Below are positions 8,768 through 19,304 of a stretch of 64,000 nucleotides of DNA, one piece after another. Source of the DNA: DASWZN01 sp036404435 (lineage in GTDB: Bacteria; Acidobacteriota; Terriglobia; Bryobacterales; Bryobacteraceae); the NCBI GenBank assembly GCA_036404435.1, contig DASWZN010000057.1, forward strand, positions 1 to 64,000, read 5' to 3'. The notes under the pieces were generated by a model. It saw only the letters and a list, made by a program, of their open reading frames with translations, was not told the origin of the DNA and searched no databases. Made by a program: the position numbers and the translations under genes. How positions within the stretch are numbered: the stretch's first letter is position 1; each line of letters starts with the position of its first letter.

Positions 8768-10990
8768 ATGTCCTCCGAGCCTACTCAGGCCGTCCAAGCG
8801 CCGGAAGACGCTGCTGGCCGCGATGCCTTGGTCGAGCGCCTGTACCGGGAAATCGAGGCCAAGATTCAGTCCTTGCGCCCCCGCGAGGACCTGGCGCAGG
8901 TCGAGAAGGCCTACCGCTTCGCCGTCGAGTGCCACCAGGGCCAGGTCCGCGCCTCCGGCGAGCCCTATGTCTTCCATCCCCTGAACGTAGCGTTCATTCT
9001 GGCGGACATGAACATGGACCTGGTCTGCGTCCAGACCGGTCTTCTGCACGACGTCCTCGAAGACACGGGCGTGCCAGCCGACGAGCTTCGCAAGCGGTTC
9101 GGCGAGGAGGTGGCGCGTTGCGTCGATGGCGTCACCAAGTTGAGCAAGCTGAAGTTCTACTCCCGCGAGGAGCGCCAGGCCGAAAGCGTCCGCAAGATGC
9201 TGCTGGCCATGGTGGACGACGTCCGCGTGGTGATCGTCAAGCTGGCCGACCGCCTGCACAACATGCGCACGCTGGGGGCGCTCTCGGCCGAGCGGCAGCA
9301 GCGCATCTCGCAGGAGACCCTGGAAATCTACGCGCCCATCGCCCACCGCTTGGGCATGGGCAAGATCCGCGGCGAGCTCGAAGACCTGGCGTTCAAGCAT
9401 CTGGAACCCGCCGCCTACGAGGAAATCCTCGGCGCCATCGAATCGCGCCGTCAGGCCAATGAGGATTTCCTGAAGCAGATCAAGGACCACGTGGACACGG
9501 TTCTGCGCCGCGAGGGCATTCCGGCGCGCATCGAGGGCCGCATCAAGCGCGCCTATTCGATCCACCAGAAGCTCCGGCGGCAGAAGATCACCATCGAGCA
9601 GGTCTACGACGTGCTGGCGGTGCGGATCGTCACCGACTGCGTGAAGAACTGCTACGCCGCTCTGGGCGTCATCCACAACGAGTGGCGGCCCATTCCCGGA
9701 CGCATCAAGGACTTCATCGCCATTCCCCGCCCCAACCTGTATCAGTCCCTCCACACCTCGGTGATGGGCCCCAACGGACAAACCTTCGAAGTGCAGATCC
9801 GCACCGAGGAGATGCACCGCGTCGCCGAGCAAGGCATCGCCGCACACTGGAAATACAAGGAAGGACGCAAAGACGCCGGCGGCGAGGAGGACCAGAGAAT
9901 CGCCTGGCTGCGCCACCTCCTGGAGTGGATCCAGGAGATGCGGGACTCCAACGAGTTCATGTCCACTCTGAAAGTGGACCTGTACCGCGAAGAAGTCTAC
10001 ACCTTCACGCCGCGCGGCAAGGTGATCGTCCTGCCGCGCGATTCCACGCCCGTGGATTTCGCCTACGCCATCCACACCGCCGTCGGCCACACTTGCGTGG
10101 GCGCCAAGGTGAACGGCCGCATCGTCCCGCTGAAATACGCGCTGCGCAACGGCGACGTGATCGAGATCCTCACCCAGCCGGGCCACATGCCGAGCAAGGA
10201 CTGGCTGGCGCTGGTGCGGACGCCGCGGGCGCGCAATAAGATCCGCGCCGTCATCAACGCCAGCGAGCGCAGCAAGGCCATCGAGATCGGCCAGAAGTAC
10301 TTGGAGAAGGAAGCGCGGCGGGTGGGCGTGCAACTGGCCCGCATCGCTAAGGCGGATGTCGAGCGCGTCGCCTCCGAGTACGGATTCGCGAAGATGGACG
10401 ACCTGCACGCCGCGCTGGGCTACGGGAAGTTCTCGCCGCGGAAGATCCTGCAGAAGCTCGCGCCCGGGACGGCGGGCCTCGAAGAGGAGGAGGAGAAGTC
10501 TCCGCCGGCGGCCGCGCCCTCGGGCGTTCCGGGCGTTCCCGACACCGGCGACCTGGTCATCAAGGTGAAGGGCATGGACGACCTGCTCGTCTATCGCGCC
10601 AAGTGCTGCAACCCGATTCGCGGGGAGGCGATCGTCGGTTACGTGACGCGGGGCAAAGGCGTGGCCGTGCACTCCACCAACTGTTCAAACGTCACCAACC
10701 TCATGTACGAGGCCGAGCGCCGCATCGACGTGGAATGGACGCGCGCCACGACCGAGTCCTTCCCGGTCAAGATCGTGGTCTACACCAACGACCGGCCCGG
10801 CATGCTCAGCGAGCTGACTTCGGTGCTGTTCCACGAGAACAGCAACATCCGCAGCCTGGAGGCGAAGCAGAACGAGAAGGAGGGCGCGGTGGTGGACATG
10901 ACGATCGACGTGCGCGACAAGAAGCAGCTCGAGCGCATCGTGGCCGCCATGCGCCGCCTCTCGGGGATCATCGATGTCGAACGCATGTGA
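8768..10990 (+). CDS. rel: Bifunctional (p)ppGpp synthetase/hydrolase, RelA/SpoT family
   Basis: The enzyme makes and degrades the stringent-response alarmone. The 740-residue protein has, in order: an HD hydrolase domain (FHPLNVAFILAD, then LLHDVLEDTGV, with intact His-Asp); a synthetase domain (RIKDFIAIPRPNLYQSLHT); a TGS domain (VYTFTPRGKVIVLPRDSTPVDFAYAIHT); a Cys-rich/zinc-finger-like region (YRAKCCNPIRGEAIVGYVTRG); and a C-terminal ACT domain. The intact HD motifs suggest a bifunctional Rel. The ATG at 8768 (MSSEPTQ) sits right after a T-tract and lacks a ribosome-binding site. An in-frame upstream start at 8684 would read through the hairpin and looks unnatural. Confidence 0.95.
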   Translation: MSSEPTQAVQAPEDAAGRDALVERLYREIEAKIQSLRPREDLAQVEKAYRFAVECHQGQVRASGEPYVFHPLNVAFILADMNMDLVCVQTGLLHDVLEDTGVPADELRKRFGEEVARCVDGVTKLSKLKFYSREERQAESVRKMLLAMVDDVRVVIVKLADRLHNMRTLGALSAERQQRISQETLEIYAPIAHRLGMGKIRGELEDLAFKHLEPAAYEEILGAIESRRQANEDFLKQIKDHVDTVLRREGIPARIEGRIKRAYSIHQKLRRQKITIEQVYDVLAVRIVTDCVKNCYAALGVIHNEWRPIPGRIKDFIAIPRPNLYQSLHTSVMGPNGQTFEVQIRTEEMHRVAEQGIAAHWKYKEGRKDAGGEEDQRIAWLRHLLEWIQEMRDSNEFMSTLKVDLYREEVYTFTPRGKVIVLPRDSTPVDFAYAIHTAVGHTCVGAKVNGRIVPLKYALRNGDVIEILTQPGHMPSKDWLALVRTPRARNKIRAVINASERSKAIEIGQKYLEKEARRVGVQLARIAKADVERVASEYGFAKMDDLHAALGYGKFSPRKILQKLAPGTAGLEEEEEKSPPAAAPSGVPGVPDTGDLVIKVKGMDDLLVYRAKCCNPIRGEAIVGYVTRGKGVAVHSTNCSNVTNLMYEAERRIDVEWTRATTESFPVKIVVYTNDRPGMLSELTSVLFHENSNIRSLEAKQNEKEGAVVDMTIDVRDKKQLERIVAAMRRLSGIIDVERM

Positions 10991-11333
10991 GCCTAAGGCG
11001 GAGCACATCGCCATTTCCAGATCGAACGGGATTCGGATCGACTGGCAGGACAGGCACCACAGCGAGTACACGCTGCGCTATCTGCGGGACCATTGCCCCT
11101 GCGCGCAGTGCGCGGGCACCCATGGGACGCCGTCCGCTGCCGCCGGTCCCTTCCCGCTCTACCAGCCGGCCCTGAAGATCCAGGAAGTCGAGCCGGTGGG
11201 AAACTACGCCATCCGCCTCCACTGGAGCGACGGCCACAACACCGGCATTTACTCCTACGACTACTTCCGGCGCATCTGCCCGTGCGCGGATTGCGTGGGC
11301 GCCCCGCATCCGCCTATAGCAGCCGGAAGTTGA
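10974..11333 (+). CDS. DUF971 domain protein
   Basis: The 119-residue protein matches the small DUF971 family, also found as the N-terminal domain of gamma-butyrobetaine hydroxylases. Its hallmarks are IRIDWQDRHHSEYTLRYLRDHCPCAQC near the start and the conserved IRLHWSDGHNTGIYSYDYFR followed by CPC-x2-C near the end. The two Cys clusters could bind a metal, possibly in iron-sulfur metabolism, but function is unproven. The ATG overlaps the last 17 bases of rel. Its 3' end overlaps that of the convergent TonB-like gene by 20 bases. Confidence 0.85.
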   Translation: MSNACEPKAEHIAISRSNGIRIDWQDRHHSEYTLRYLRDHCPCAQCAGTHGTPSAAAGPFPLYQPALKIQEVEPVGNYAIRLHWSDGHNTGIYSYDYFRRICPCADCVGAPHPPIAAGS

Positions 11334-12153
11334 CCTCGACCCTGGCCACAACGGCCACGGGTTTGCCGTTCTTCATGCCGGGGCGAAAGCGCCACTGCCT
11401 GACGGCCTCGACGGCCTTCTCGTCCAGCCCCAGGCCGAGCGGATTTGGGATCTTGAAGTTCGTCGGATAGCCGCGCTCGTCGATAACGATTTCGAGCACC
11501 ACCGTACCCTGGAACTTGGCCTTACGCGCCTCTTCGGAGTACTCAGGCTCGACCTGGTAAAGCGGGACCGGAAGCGAGACGCCGCCCCTGCCAGGCACCA
11601 AGACGGTGCCGTACCCTCCGTTCTGACCGGGGCCGAAGCCCGGGCCGTCTCCGGGACCGATCCCGTCATGCAGCCCGGTGCCTATGCCTCCACAGCAGCC
11701 GGGCCCGGGGGACGGCGGTCCGGGCAGGGCCGTCGGATCTCCCCAGATGGCCGCGTCCACCTGGGGCAGGCGCACCTCGGGCGGGCCCACCAAGGTCGGC
11801 TCCATCAGGAGCCGGAAGGACTGGGTGTCCGTTAACGGGCTGGGCGGAACGAACTGGTGGTGGGCAAAACGCGGTGCCTGGCCGAGGTTTGCTGGCAGCG
11901 GCGACCTGCCGCCGCCACCTCCGCCGCCGTCGCTCGGTGGCGCCGAAAACAGTGGCAGCACCAGTCGGGTGACGCGCCAGGGACGCTCTCTGGCCGGGGA
12001 CGACGGCGGGCTGCCGCCCGCCAGCTGGCACAGAAGGGCAATCACAACGGCGTGGATGACAACGGAGACGGCGCCGGCCTGCGTGCCGCGCCGGTAGCCG
12101 CCGCCGGAGACTTCGCTGGCGGCGACGAAGAAGGGTCGGGGTCTTTCGTCCAT
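11314..12153 (-). CDS. TonB-like protein, paralogue A
   Basis: The 279-residue protein has an N-terminal cytoplasmic tail, one helix (about residues 27-46, AGAVSVVIHAVVIALLCQLAG), then a Gly/Pro-rich linker with GGGGGGG. The C-terminal TonB domain (VEPEYSEEARKAKFQGTVVLE) ends in VEVNFRLL. It is a clear paralogue of the adjacent gene at 12246-13280; the TonB domains share long identical runs. GGAGCC precedes the ATG. No ExbB or ExbD is adjacent, so it may borrow the set encoded at 6026-7748. Confidence 0.85.
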   Translation of the reverse strand: MDERPRPFFVAASEVSGGGYRRGTQAGAVSVVIHAVVIALLCQLAGGSPPSSPARERPWRVTRLVLPLFSAPPSDGGGGGGGRSPLPANLGQAPRFAHHQFVPPSPLTDTQSFRLLMEPTLVGPPEVRLPQVDAAIWGDPTALPGPPSPGPGCCGGIGTGLHDGIGPGDGPGFGPGQNGGYGTVLVPGRGGVSLPVPLYQVEPEYSEEARKAKFQGTVVLEIVIDERGYPTNFKIPNPLGLGLDEKAVEAVRQWRFRPGMKNGKPVAVVARVEVNFRLL

Positions 12154-12245
12154 GGAGGCTCCTCGAGGCGCCTCCGCTCTCCCCGATTCTCAGACGGCGG
12201 GCGCGGGGAACGGTTCCACAAAAATCTCGGCGGGTGCGGATGAAA

Positions 12246-13280
12246 CTACAGGAGCCGGAAGTTCACTTCCACGGTGGCCAGGACGGCAACCGCGTGGCCA
12301 TCCTTCTTTCCAGGCAGGAAGCGCCACTTCTGGACGGCCTCGATGGCCTTCTCGTCCAGCCCCAGGCCGAGAGGCCGCACAACCTTGAAGTTCGTCGGCA
12401 GGCCCTTCTCGTCGATGACGATCGAAAGCACCACCGTACCCTGGAACTTGGCCTTGCGCGCCTCTTCGGAGTACTCCGGCTCGACCTTGTAGATCGCGAC
12501 CGGGGCGGAAACGCCGCCGCCGATCCGGAAAACGCCGCCGCCGGCGCCGCCGCCTTCGCCAGGACCGTATCCGGGACCTCTGCCGGGCCCGATGCCGCCG
12601 CCCGATCCGCTCCCAATGCCGCCGCCCGAACCGGGGCCGTTCGACGCGGGACCGATCTTAGCCAGCGGATCGCCCCAAACATTCATGTCCACGTTGGGGA
12701 GCTTCATATCGGCCTGACCGATAAGCGTGGGTTCCATCAGGAGCTTCGGGTTGGGGTTGTTGACCACGGCGGCAGGCGGAACGAACTGCCTGGCCGCGAA
12801 TCGCGGAGCGCGTCCCTTGCTCGCGGGCAAAGGCGACTTGTCGCCGCCTCCGCCTCCGCCTTTCGCCAGTTGATCCTTCGGCTTGAGGTCGGGCATGTAC
12901 TCAGCGAGGTTGGGATTGATCAGCACCACGCCCTTCTGCACCGCCGTACGGACGGTCTTGTTGGTGCCGAGCGTGAACAGGAGTACCACCACCAATACGT
13001 GGATGCCTACCGAAGAGAGAGCCGACTGCCTTCCGTAGCGGTATTCTCCCCAGATGTCCTTAACGGGAATCGGCTTGGAAGTGACTTCGAGAGGCGGGAG
13101 TTTCGCGGGCCGGATCGCCTCTTTGACGTTGCGTAAGAAAGACTGATACCACGGCTCTTCTACTTCGGCTACCAGCAGCCTGTCGAGGTGATCGCCGGCG
13201 GGTTGGGGTGGTTGAGTCGCGCCGGCACCGGCCGCCGGCTGGGAGGGGCTAGATGTTTGACCTGCCATCTTCGTCGTCAC
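12246..13280 (-). CDS. TonB-like protein, paralogue B
   Basis: The 344-residue protein has an N-terminal extension of about 85 residues, a membrane helix (about 86-105, SSVGIHVLVVVLLFTLGT), a glycine-rich linker containing GPGRGPGYGPGEGGGAGGG and the C-terminal TonB domain ending in VEVNFRLL. The conserved core YKVEPEYSEEARKAKFQGTV is nearly the same as in paralogue A, 92 bases downstream, so the pair arose by tandem duplication. The start is taken as GTG at 13280, with GGAG upstream; ATG at 13268 is an alternative. The 234 bases upstream contain no other gene and probably hold its promoter. Confidence 0.85.
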   Translation of the reverse strand: MTTKMAGQTSSPSQPAAGAGATQPPQPAGDHLDRLLVAEVEEPWYQSFLRNVKEAIRPAKLPPLEVTSKPIPVKDIWGEYRYGRQSALSSVGIHVLVVVLLFTLGTNKTVRTAVQKGVVLINPNLAEYMPDLKPKDQLAKGGGGGGDKSPLPASKGRAPRFAARQFVPPAAVVNNPNPKLLMEPTLIGQADMKLPNVDMNVWGDPLAKIGPASNGPGSGGGIGSGSGGGIGPGRGPGYGPGEGGGAGGGVFRIGGGVSAPVAIYKVEPEYSEEARKAKFQGTVVLSIVIDEKGLPTNFKVVRPLGLGLDEKAIEAVQKWRFLPGKKDGHAVAVLATVEVNFRLL

Positions 13281-13514
13281 TTACGGCGCTCCTGGCGCTC
13301 GCGCGCTTGCAGTCTCGCCTGAATAGACGCCTGACCGACGCCAACCGTTGCAGCTTTTGGAAGCCGCTGGCTGGCTTCTTCTCCTCTAAGTGTATCACAT
13401 CGGCGCAGAGCGCTCGCCCGCTCCGCAAAGCCATAGGCAATTCTATACCAACTTGGAAGCCGCGTGCGAGCTTCATCTTCAGAAGTACTTCTAGTACCTC
13501 ATCTTGCGGGTGGG

Positions 13515-14207
13515 CTACACGCCCTCGGCGATCAGGCCGGCCCAACGGTCGAAAACCGTCGCAGCCAGGCGGGCGATATCAGCCGCATGAGCGTTGGGAT
13601 CGATCGGCACCGGAAGTTCTCGCACGTCGGCCGAGTTGGCGTCCTCCCGGCACCAGGCGGAGATCATGTCGGGGGTGACTTCCAGGTGAGACTGGAGCCC
13701 ATAGGCGTTCGAGCCGGCGCGGAATGCCTGGTTGCGGCAAGTGTCGGACCAGGCCAGCCGCTCGGCCCCTTCGGGAAGATCGAACGTCTCGCCGTGCCAG
13801 TGGAAGACAGTCTCAGGCGATCGTAGGCCGCCGAAGAGCGGGTCCCGGAGGGCCGCCTCCGTCCAGTAGACAGGCGCCCAGCCGATCTCCTTGACGGGAT
13901 TGCGGTAGACGCGGGCGCCCAGAGCACGCGCCAGAAGTTGCGCCCCGAGGCAGATCCCGAGAACGGGCCGTCCCGCGGCTAGGGCCGCTTCGAGGATGGC
14001 GATCTCCCGGCGAATGAACGGCAGGCCGTCGTTGGCCGACATGGGGCCGCCCATGAAGAGAAGGCCGGCGGCCGAGCGCCAGTCGGGCTGCGCGTCGGCG
14101 TCCTGGAAGGCGTCCGAATAGACGAGCTCGATCCCGCGCGCTTCAAGCGCCGGAGCGATCAGGCCGGCGTCCTCGAAGGGGACATGACGGAAAGCCAAAA
14201 CGTGCAT
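13515..14207 (-). CDS. Class I glutamine amidotransferase-like protein
   Basis: The 230-residue protein is a stand-alone GATase1 domain of the GMP-synthase-like type. The nucleophile elbow is GICLGAQ, and the catalytic His and Glu are in LQSHLEVTP. LLFMGGPMSAND supplies the oxyanion region. Stand-alone members hydrolyse glutamine or gamma-glutamyl compounds, and the natural substrate here cannot be told. The gene starts 61 bases from the divergent response regulator gene, so the two may share a control region. Confidence 0.88.
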   Translation of the reverse strand: MHVLAFRHVPFEDAGLIAPALEARGIELVYSDAFQDADAQPDWRSAAGLLFMGGPMSANDGLPFIRREIAILEAALAAGRPVLGICLGAQLLARALGARVYRNPVKEIGWAPVYWTEAALRDPLFGGLRSPETVFHWHGETFDLPEGAERLAWSDTCRNQAFRAGSNAYGLQSHLEVTPDMISAWCREDANSADVRELPVPIDPNAHAADIARLAATVFDRWAGLIAEGV

Positions 14208-14268
14208 CCTCCTCCAGATTAACGAAATCTCAAACGCCCGGTAAACAGGACGATAAGAGGTTCAGACC

Positions 14269-15243
<975 letters not shown>

Positions 15244-16728
15244 GCGCGTCGGCATATTGCGCAATGCCGCGGAACAGCGCCTCGGCTATCTTCTGGCGGT
15301 ATTCCGGCTTCTTCAGCAGGCCCTCGTCTTTGGGATTACTCAAGAACGCAATCTCGGCCAGCACCGAGGGCATCTGCGCCCCGATCAACACCACAAACGG
15401 CGCCTTCTTGATGCCGCGGTTCTTGTAGGAACGGTTGCGCGGCACGTTGGCGTACATCGCTTTCTGGAGGATGGACGCCAGCTCGCGGGACTCCTGCACC
15501 TTCTCGTTGAGCGCAATCTTCTGGACCAGCGTCTGCAGCTCGTGAATCGAGGTCTGCGAGGATGCGTTCTCGCGCGCGGCGACTTCCAGGGCGTCCTCGG
15601 AGGTCGTGAAGTTCAAATAGAACGTCTCCGAGCCGGCGATGCGCGGAAGTTGCGACGAGTTGGCGTGGATGGACAGAAACAGGTCGGCTTTCTTGTCGTT
15701 CGCGATACGGGTGCGCTCTTCGAGGGGGATGAAGGTGTCGTCCGAGCGCGTGTAGACGACCTCGCTCGCGAGCCGCTGCGTGATGAGCGCGCCCAGCCGC
15801 CGGGCCACATCGAGCACCAGATCCTTCTCCATGAGGCCGGTTGGACCGATGGTGCCGGTATCGTGGCCGCCGTGCCCCGGGTCGATCACCACGCGGTCGA
15901 TCTTCAAGCCCAGGGCGCGGATCAGGGAACGGTCGCCGTTACTGTCGCGCTTGGCGGCGAGCGCGGTCTCCTCAGGGGCGAGGGGCGGAGGAGGCAATTT
16001 GGGGGTTGGCAGCGGATTGCCCATCGCGCGCTCGGATACAACAGGGTCACTAGAGGCCGGCGGCAATATGGGTCCTGACACCGCTGGTGCCGATGCCACC
16101 GCGATTTTCGCCGGCGGGAGTGGAGTCCGCCTGGGCGTGGCCGCTTCGAACGCCGAGGCCGGCGAGATCTTCAGCGCCGGAAGGGGCGTCGGCTGGGCCT
16201 TGGGCATTTCGGGGACCGGCGGCGCGGGCGTGGGAGCCGGTTCCGTCAGAATGTGGCTGCCGGTGACGCTGTGGGCCGGAGGCATGGCCGGACCGTGGCC
16301 CGACAGGCGCAGCTCGATGATGATGCGGTCCGGATTGGTGAGCTGCGAGATCGAGTAGTCCGCCGGCGCCGCCAGATCGAGCACCACGCGAATGGTGCCG
16401 GCCTCGACGAGCGCGATCCGAATCTGCTTGACCAGCCTGTCGTCGACCGGAATCACCTGCAGCCCGCGCGTGCCGGCCTGCCGCCGGACACCGGCCAGGT
16501 CCAGGAAGAGCCGGTCGGGCCTGTCGATCCGCTCGGCATGGTACTGCGCCTCGGAATCCGTCTCGATGGCGATCCGGGTCACCTCCCCCAGAGACCAGAA
16601 GCGGACCGCCGTGATTTGCGGGGAGGCGGCCAGAGCGCAGGCCGCCATGGCCCACGCCAGCGCCAGCGCCTTCCATGCGGGCAGCCGTGCCGACCGCAAA
16701 CAGGCGCCGACGGTCTGGCCGATAGGTC

Positions 16729-17421
16729 TCATGGGGTGGACCGGGTGCGGATGTGAAGGACGCCCCGCGCGTCCGTATACTGCTCGACAGGCGGGTACTC
16801 GGAGGCGGCAGGCGCCGGAGCGGCGATTCCGGCGGCGGCCCGAGCATCCTTCCAGCTCTTCGCCACCTTCCTCACGTATTCGGTGGTTTCCTGGTACGGG
16901 GGGACCCCGCCGTGTTTCAGCACCGCGGCCTCCCCGGCGTTATACGCCGCCAGCGCCAGCGTCTCGGGCGCCTCCCGGTCGCCGTACAGGTTGAGCAGGT
17001 ACTTGAGGTAGCGCACGCCGCCGTCGATGTTCTCCCACGGATTAAACGAGTTCTTGACGTCGAAGCGGCGCGCCGTCTGAGGCATCAGTTGCATCAATCC
17101 CTGGGCGCCCTTGGGGGACACGGCCGACGGGTTGTAGTTGCTCTCGACCTCGATAACGGAGCGCACCAGCAACGGGTCCACCTCGTAGCGCTGGGCGGCC
17201 TGGCCGACGTAGCCGTCGATGGCGGCGGCGAGCTCGGCCCAGGCCCCGGCCCCGGACACGACGCGCCCGGAAGCGGAGGCCATCGCCACCGTGCGGACCA
17301 GCTTGCCGCTGCGCGCATCCACCCGGACCACGGAGGCGATCCGCGGGGCGGGAGCGGGCGGGGCGTTCTCCGCCGCCAGGGCGGGAAGCAACCAGCAGCC
17401 GAGTATCAAACAAAAACGCAT
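16729..17421 (-). CDS. Lytic transglycosylase, SLT family
   Basis: The 230-residue protein has a signal peptide (MRFCLILGCWLLPALAAE) and a C-terminal SLT domain. The catalytic Glu is in VRSVIEVESNYNP, followed by GAQGLMQLMPQTA and LALAAYNAGEAAV, the three family motifs. It cleaves the glycan strand of peptidoglycan in the periplasm. Together with the amidase translated directly after it, it forms a two-gene murein hydrolase operon. The 174 bases to the divergent ABC gene hold the promoters. Confidence 0.93.
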   Translation of the reverse strand: MRFCLILGCWLLPALAAENAPPAPAPRIASVVRVDARSGKLVRTVAMASASGRVVSGAGAWAELAAAIDGYVGQAAQRYEVDPLLVRSVIEVESNYNPSAVSPKGAQGLMQLMPQTARRFDVKNSFNPWENIDGGVRYLKYLLNLYGDREAPETLALAAYNAGEAAVLKHGGVPPYQETTEYVRKVAKSWKDARAAAGIAAPAPAASEYPPVEQYTDARGVLHIRTRSTP

Positions 17422-17595
17422 GTCTTTGTTTTAACCCATTCTACGCCCAAAACCGCCGCTGCGGCTAGGGGAATTGGCGCGGACCACGCCGGGTGAGCGC
17501 CGACCGTCCTCTTCGGGACCCGAAGCCAGCGGCGAGCGCGGGTTTTCATCAATGTTATCATTTTCGTGGAGCCTCCGGCCCGGCGGCGCCGTGCG

Positions 17596-18342
17596 ATGAC
17601 CGACACCTATCCCCACTACATCGAGTTCCGCCACGTCGATAAGACGTTCGATCACCCCGTTTTAGTCGATGTGAGCTTCCATGTAAATGCCGGGGAGACG
17701 GTGGCCATCATCGGCCGCAGCGGCGTGGGCAAGTCTGTGACCCTGGGCCACATCATGGGCTTCCTCAAGCCGGACAGCGGCCGCGTCATCGTGGCGCACG
17801 AAGACATCACGGATTTCCCGGAGTCCGAGCTGCGCCGCATCCGCAAGAAGGTGACCATGGTTTTCCAGTCCGGGGCCCTGTTCGACTCGCTCACCATCGC
17901 CGAGAACATCCTGTTCTCGCTCGAGTTGCGGGAGGATTACAGCGCGCACAACAAGGACGAGGTCGTCGATGGGCTGTTGAAGATGGTCGATTTGGCCGAG
18001 CTCGCCAATGCCTACCCCGCCGACATCTCGACCGGGTACAAGCGGGCGGTGGCCATCGCCCGGGCCCTGGCGGCGCAGCCGGAGTGCATTCTGTACGATG
18101 AGCCGACCACGATGGTAGACCCCATCATGTCGGAGCACATGGCGAATCTCATGCGGCGCCTGAAGCAGCAGCTCAAGCTGACCTCCATCGTGGTGACGCA
18201 CGACCTGGAGCTGATGCGCAAGGTGTCCGACCGGGTGGTGGTCCTGGACGAAGGGCGGGTCATCTACTTCGGCCCGACCGCGGAGCTGGAGAAGTCGGAG
18301 CACCCGCACATTCGGGAGTTCCTGGCCTTGGACCGGGTGTAG
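17596..18342 (+). CDS. ABC transporter ATP-binding protein, MlaF/Mkl type
   Basis: The 248-residue ATPase resembles the MlaF/Mkl subfamily that moves lipids between membranes. Walker A is GRSGVGKS, Walker B ILYDEPTT, and the switch His is in VVTHDLELM. The ABC signature is unusual: ISTGYKRAVAIARA replaces the usual LSGGxxxR. The D-loop region reads MVDP. No permease or substrate-binding gene is adjacent. The ATG at 17596 gives the usual length; an in-frame GTG at 17566 is possible. The last 103 bases of the gene recur at 19305-19407. Confidence 0.88.
   Translation: MTDTYPHYIEFRHVDKTFDHPVLVDVSFHVNAGETVAIIGRSGVGKSVTLGHIMGFLKPDSGRVIVAHEDITDFPESELRRIRKKVTMVFQSGALFDSLTIAENILFSLELREDYSAHNKDEVVDGLLKMVDLAELANAYPADISTGYKRAVAIARALAAQPECILYDEPTTMVDPIMSEHMANLMRRLKQQLKLTSIVVTHDLELMRKVSDRVVVLDEGRVIYFGPTAELEKSEHPHIREFLALDRV
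18240..18342 (+). repeat. Direct repeat, copy A: 3' end of ABC gene
   Basis: These 103 bases, ending with the stop codon of the ABC gene, recur at 19305-19407 with three differences. All three are synonymous in the ABC reading frame (CTG/TTG, TTG/CTG, GTG/GTA). The copies flank about 960 bp of inserted DNA. Confidence 0.95.
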
Positions 18343-18470
18343 GGCGCTCGTCGCCCTTCGACAACCCGCGCGTCACGAGGCGCACGCCCGCGGCCGGGCC
18401 AGGCGCCAGCGGTTTTGGGCATGGGACGATTACGAATGGTTCGGACGTTTACGCAACGAGGTGAAGAACC

Positions 18471-18917
18471 ATGAAGCGCCACTTCGTGTTACTAGCGTTT
18501 GCCTGTGCCGCGGCATCGGTCGCCGGCGGTCAGCAGGTCGCGGACCTGAGTCTCGAAGGCACCATCAAAAGGGTCATGGAGACCGGCCAGATCTTGGGCT
18601 GGGATACCAAGGCGCTCAGCAAGGGAGGAGAGGCCGGCGCGGTGATCCTTACGCGGCTTCTCGCCGACAGGACGCTAAGCGATGAGGAGATCGCCAGCGC
18701 TCTGCCCGCTCTGGACAGTTGCTTTTACGATCCGAGATGGGTTGAGAAGCCATCCGACCGGGAGCCCCGCACGGCTTTGCTTCTATTGCGATACTTTGAC
18801 TTCCAGGCGCACAGCCCCGACCTCAAGAAGACCATTGCGGAGACCAGGAAGGCCATCCTTGACCGGTACGCCGCGTACGAAAAGGGAAACCACGCAGCCC
18901 CCGCAGTCGGGCCGTAG
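18471..18917 (+). CDS. Hypothetical secreted protein
   Basis: The 148-residue protein begins with a good signal peptide (MKRHFVLLAFACAAASVAGG). The mature part is helical, with an HEAT-like look (GGEAGAVILTRLLADRTLSDEEIASALPALDSCF), and ends in a charged segment. I recognise no family. It lies alone inside the segment flanked by the two copies of the ABC gene end, so it may have arrived with that insert. The same reading frame stays open for hundreds of bases beyond its TAG stop, suggesting that the stop may be secondary. Confidence 0.7.
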   Translation: MKRHFVLLAFACAAASVAGGQQVADLSLEGTIKRVMETGQILGWDTKALSKGGEAGAVILTRLLADRTLSDEEIASALPALDSCFYDPRWVEKPSDREPRTALLLLRYFDFQAHSPDLKKTIAETRKAILDRYAAYEKGNHAAPAVGP

Positions 18918-19304
18918 CCGGGCACTGACGGGAACGGCACGTTTGTCGACGCCCCGGTCGGGAGTTGTAGTCCTTACCCGTTCACCAGGCCCGCCGTAGC
19001 GGTGCAGAAGGTCCAGATGCAAGCGCCAGGGGCGAATCCGCCGGATGGGCCGTGCACCGATCCCAAACAACTCAGTGCGGTGACGCGAACCAGCGCTTTC
19101 ACCATAGCGGACCCGGGCGGCGCCGGCGGTTTTGGGACATCATCGCGGCCACGGGCAGCGCAGACACGCCGGTGGGTCCGCAGGCGGTGGCCCCCGAGGA
19201 CCCGATCAACGTGGTGTTCGCGGGAGGCATTTACAATCCGCAGAAGGCGACGTGCGGACGCACGTGCGAGGTATGCTCCGGGTACACTGGGAACCAGGTT
19301 AAGC
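18918..19304 (+). other. Intergenic insert with decayed coding-like sequence
   Basis: No intact gene is seen in these 387 bases. In the frame that continues past the stop of the preceding gene one reads GTFVDAPVGSCSPYPFTRPA; another frame further on reads PEDPINVVFAGGIYNPQKA and a Cys-rich CGRTCEVC. These pieces look like parts of one secreted protein broken by at least one frameshift. They are consistent with a decaying gene carried on the insert, but I cannot name the family. Confidence 0.4.

Noticed and set aside
7724..10672. 982-codon minus-strand frame opposite the TPR and rel genes
   Set aside because: Contains the HARGSV repeat peptide and otherwise non-protein-like sequence; shadow of real genes.
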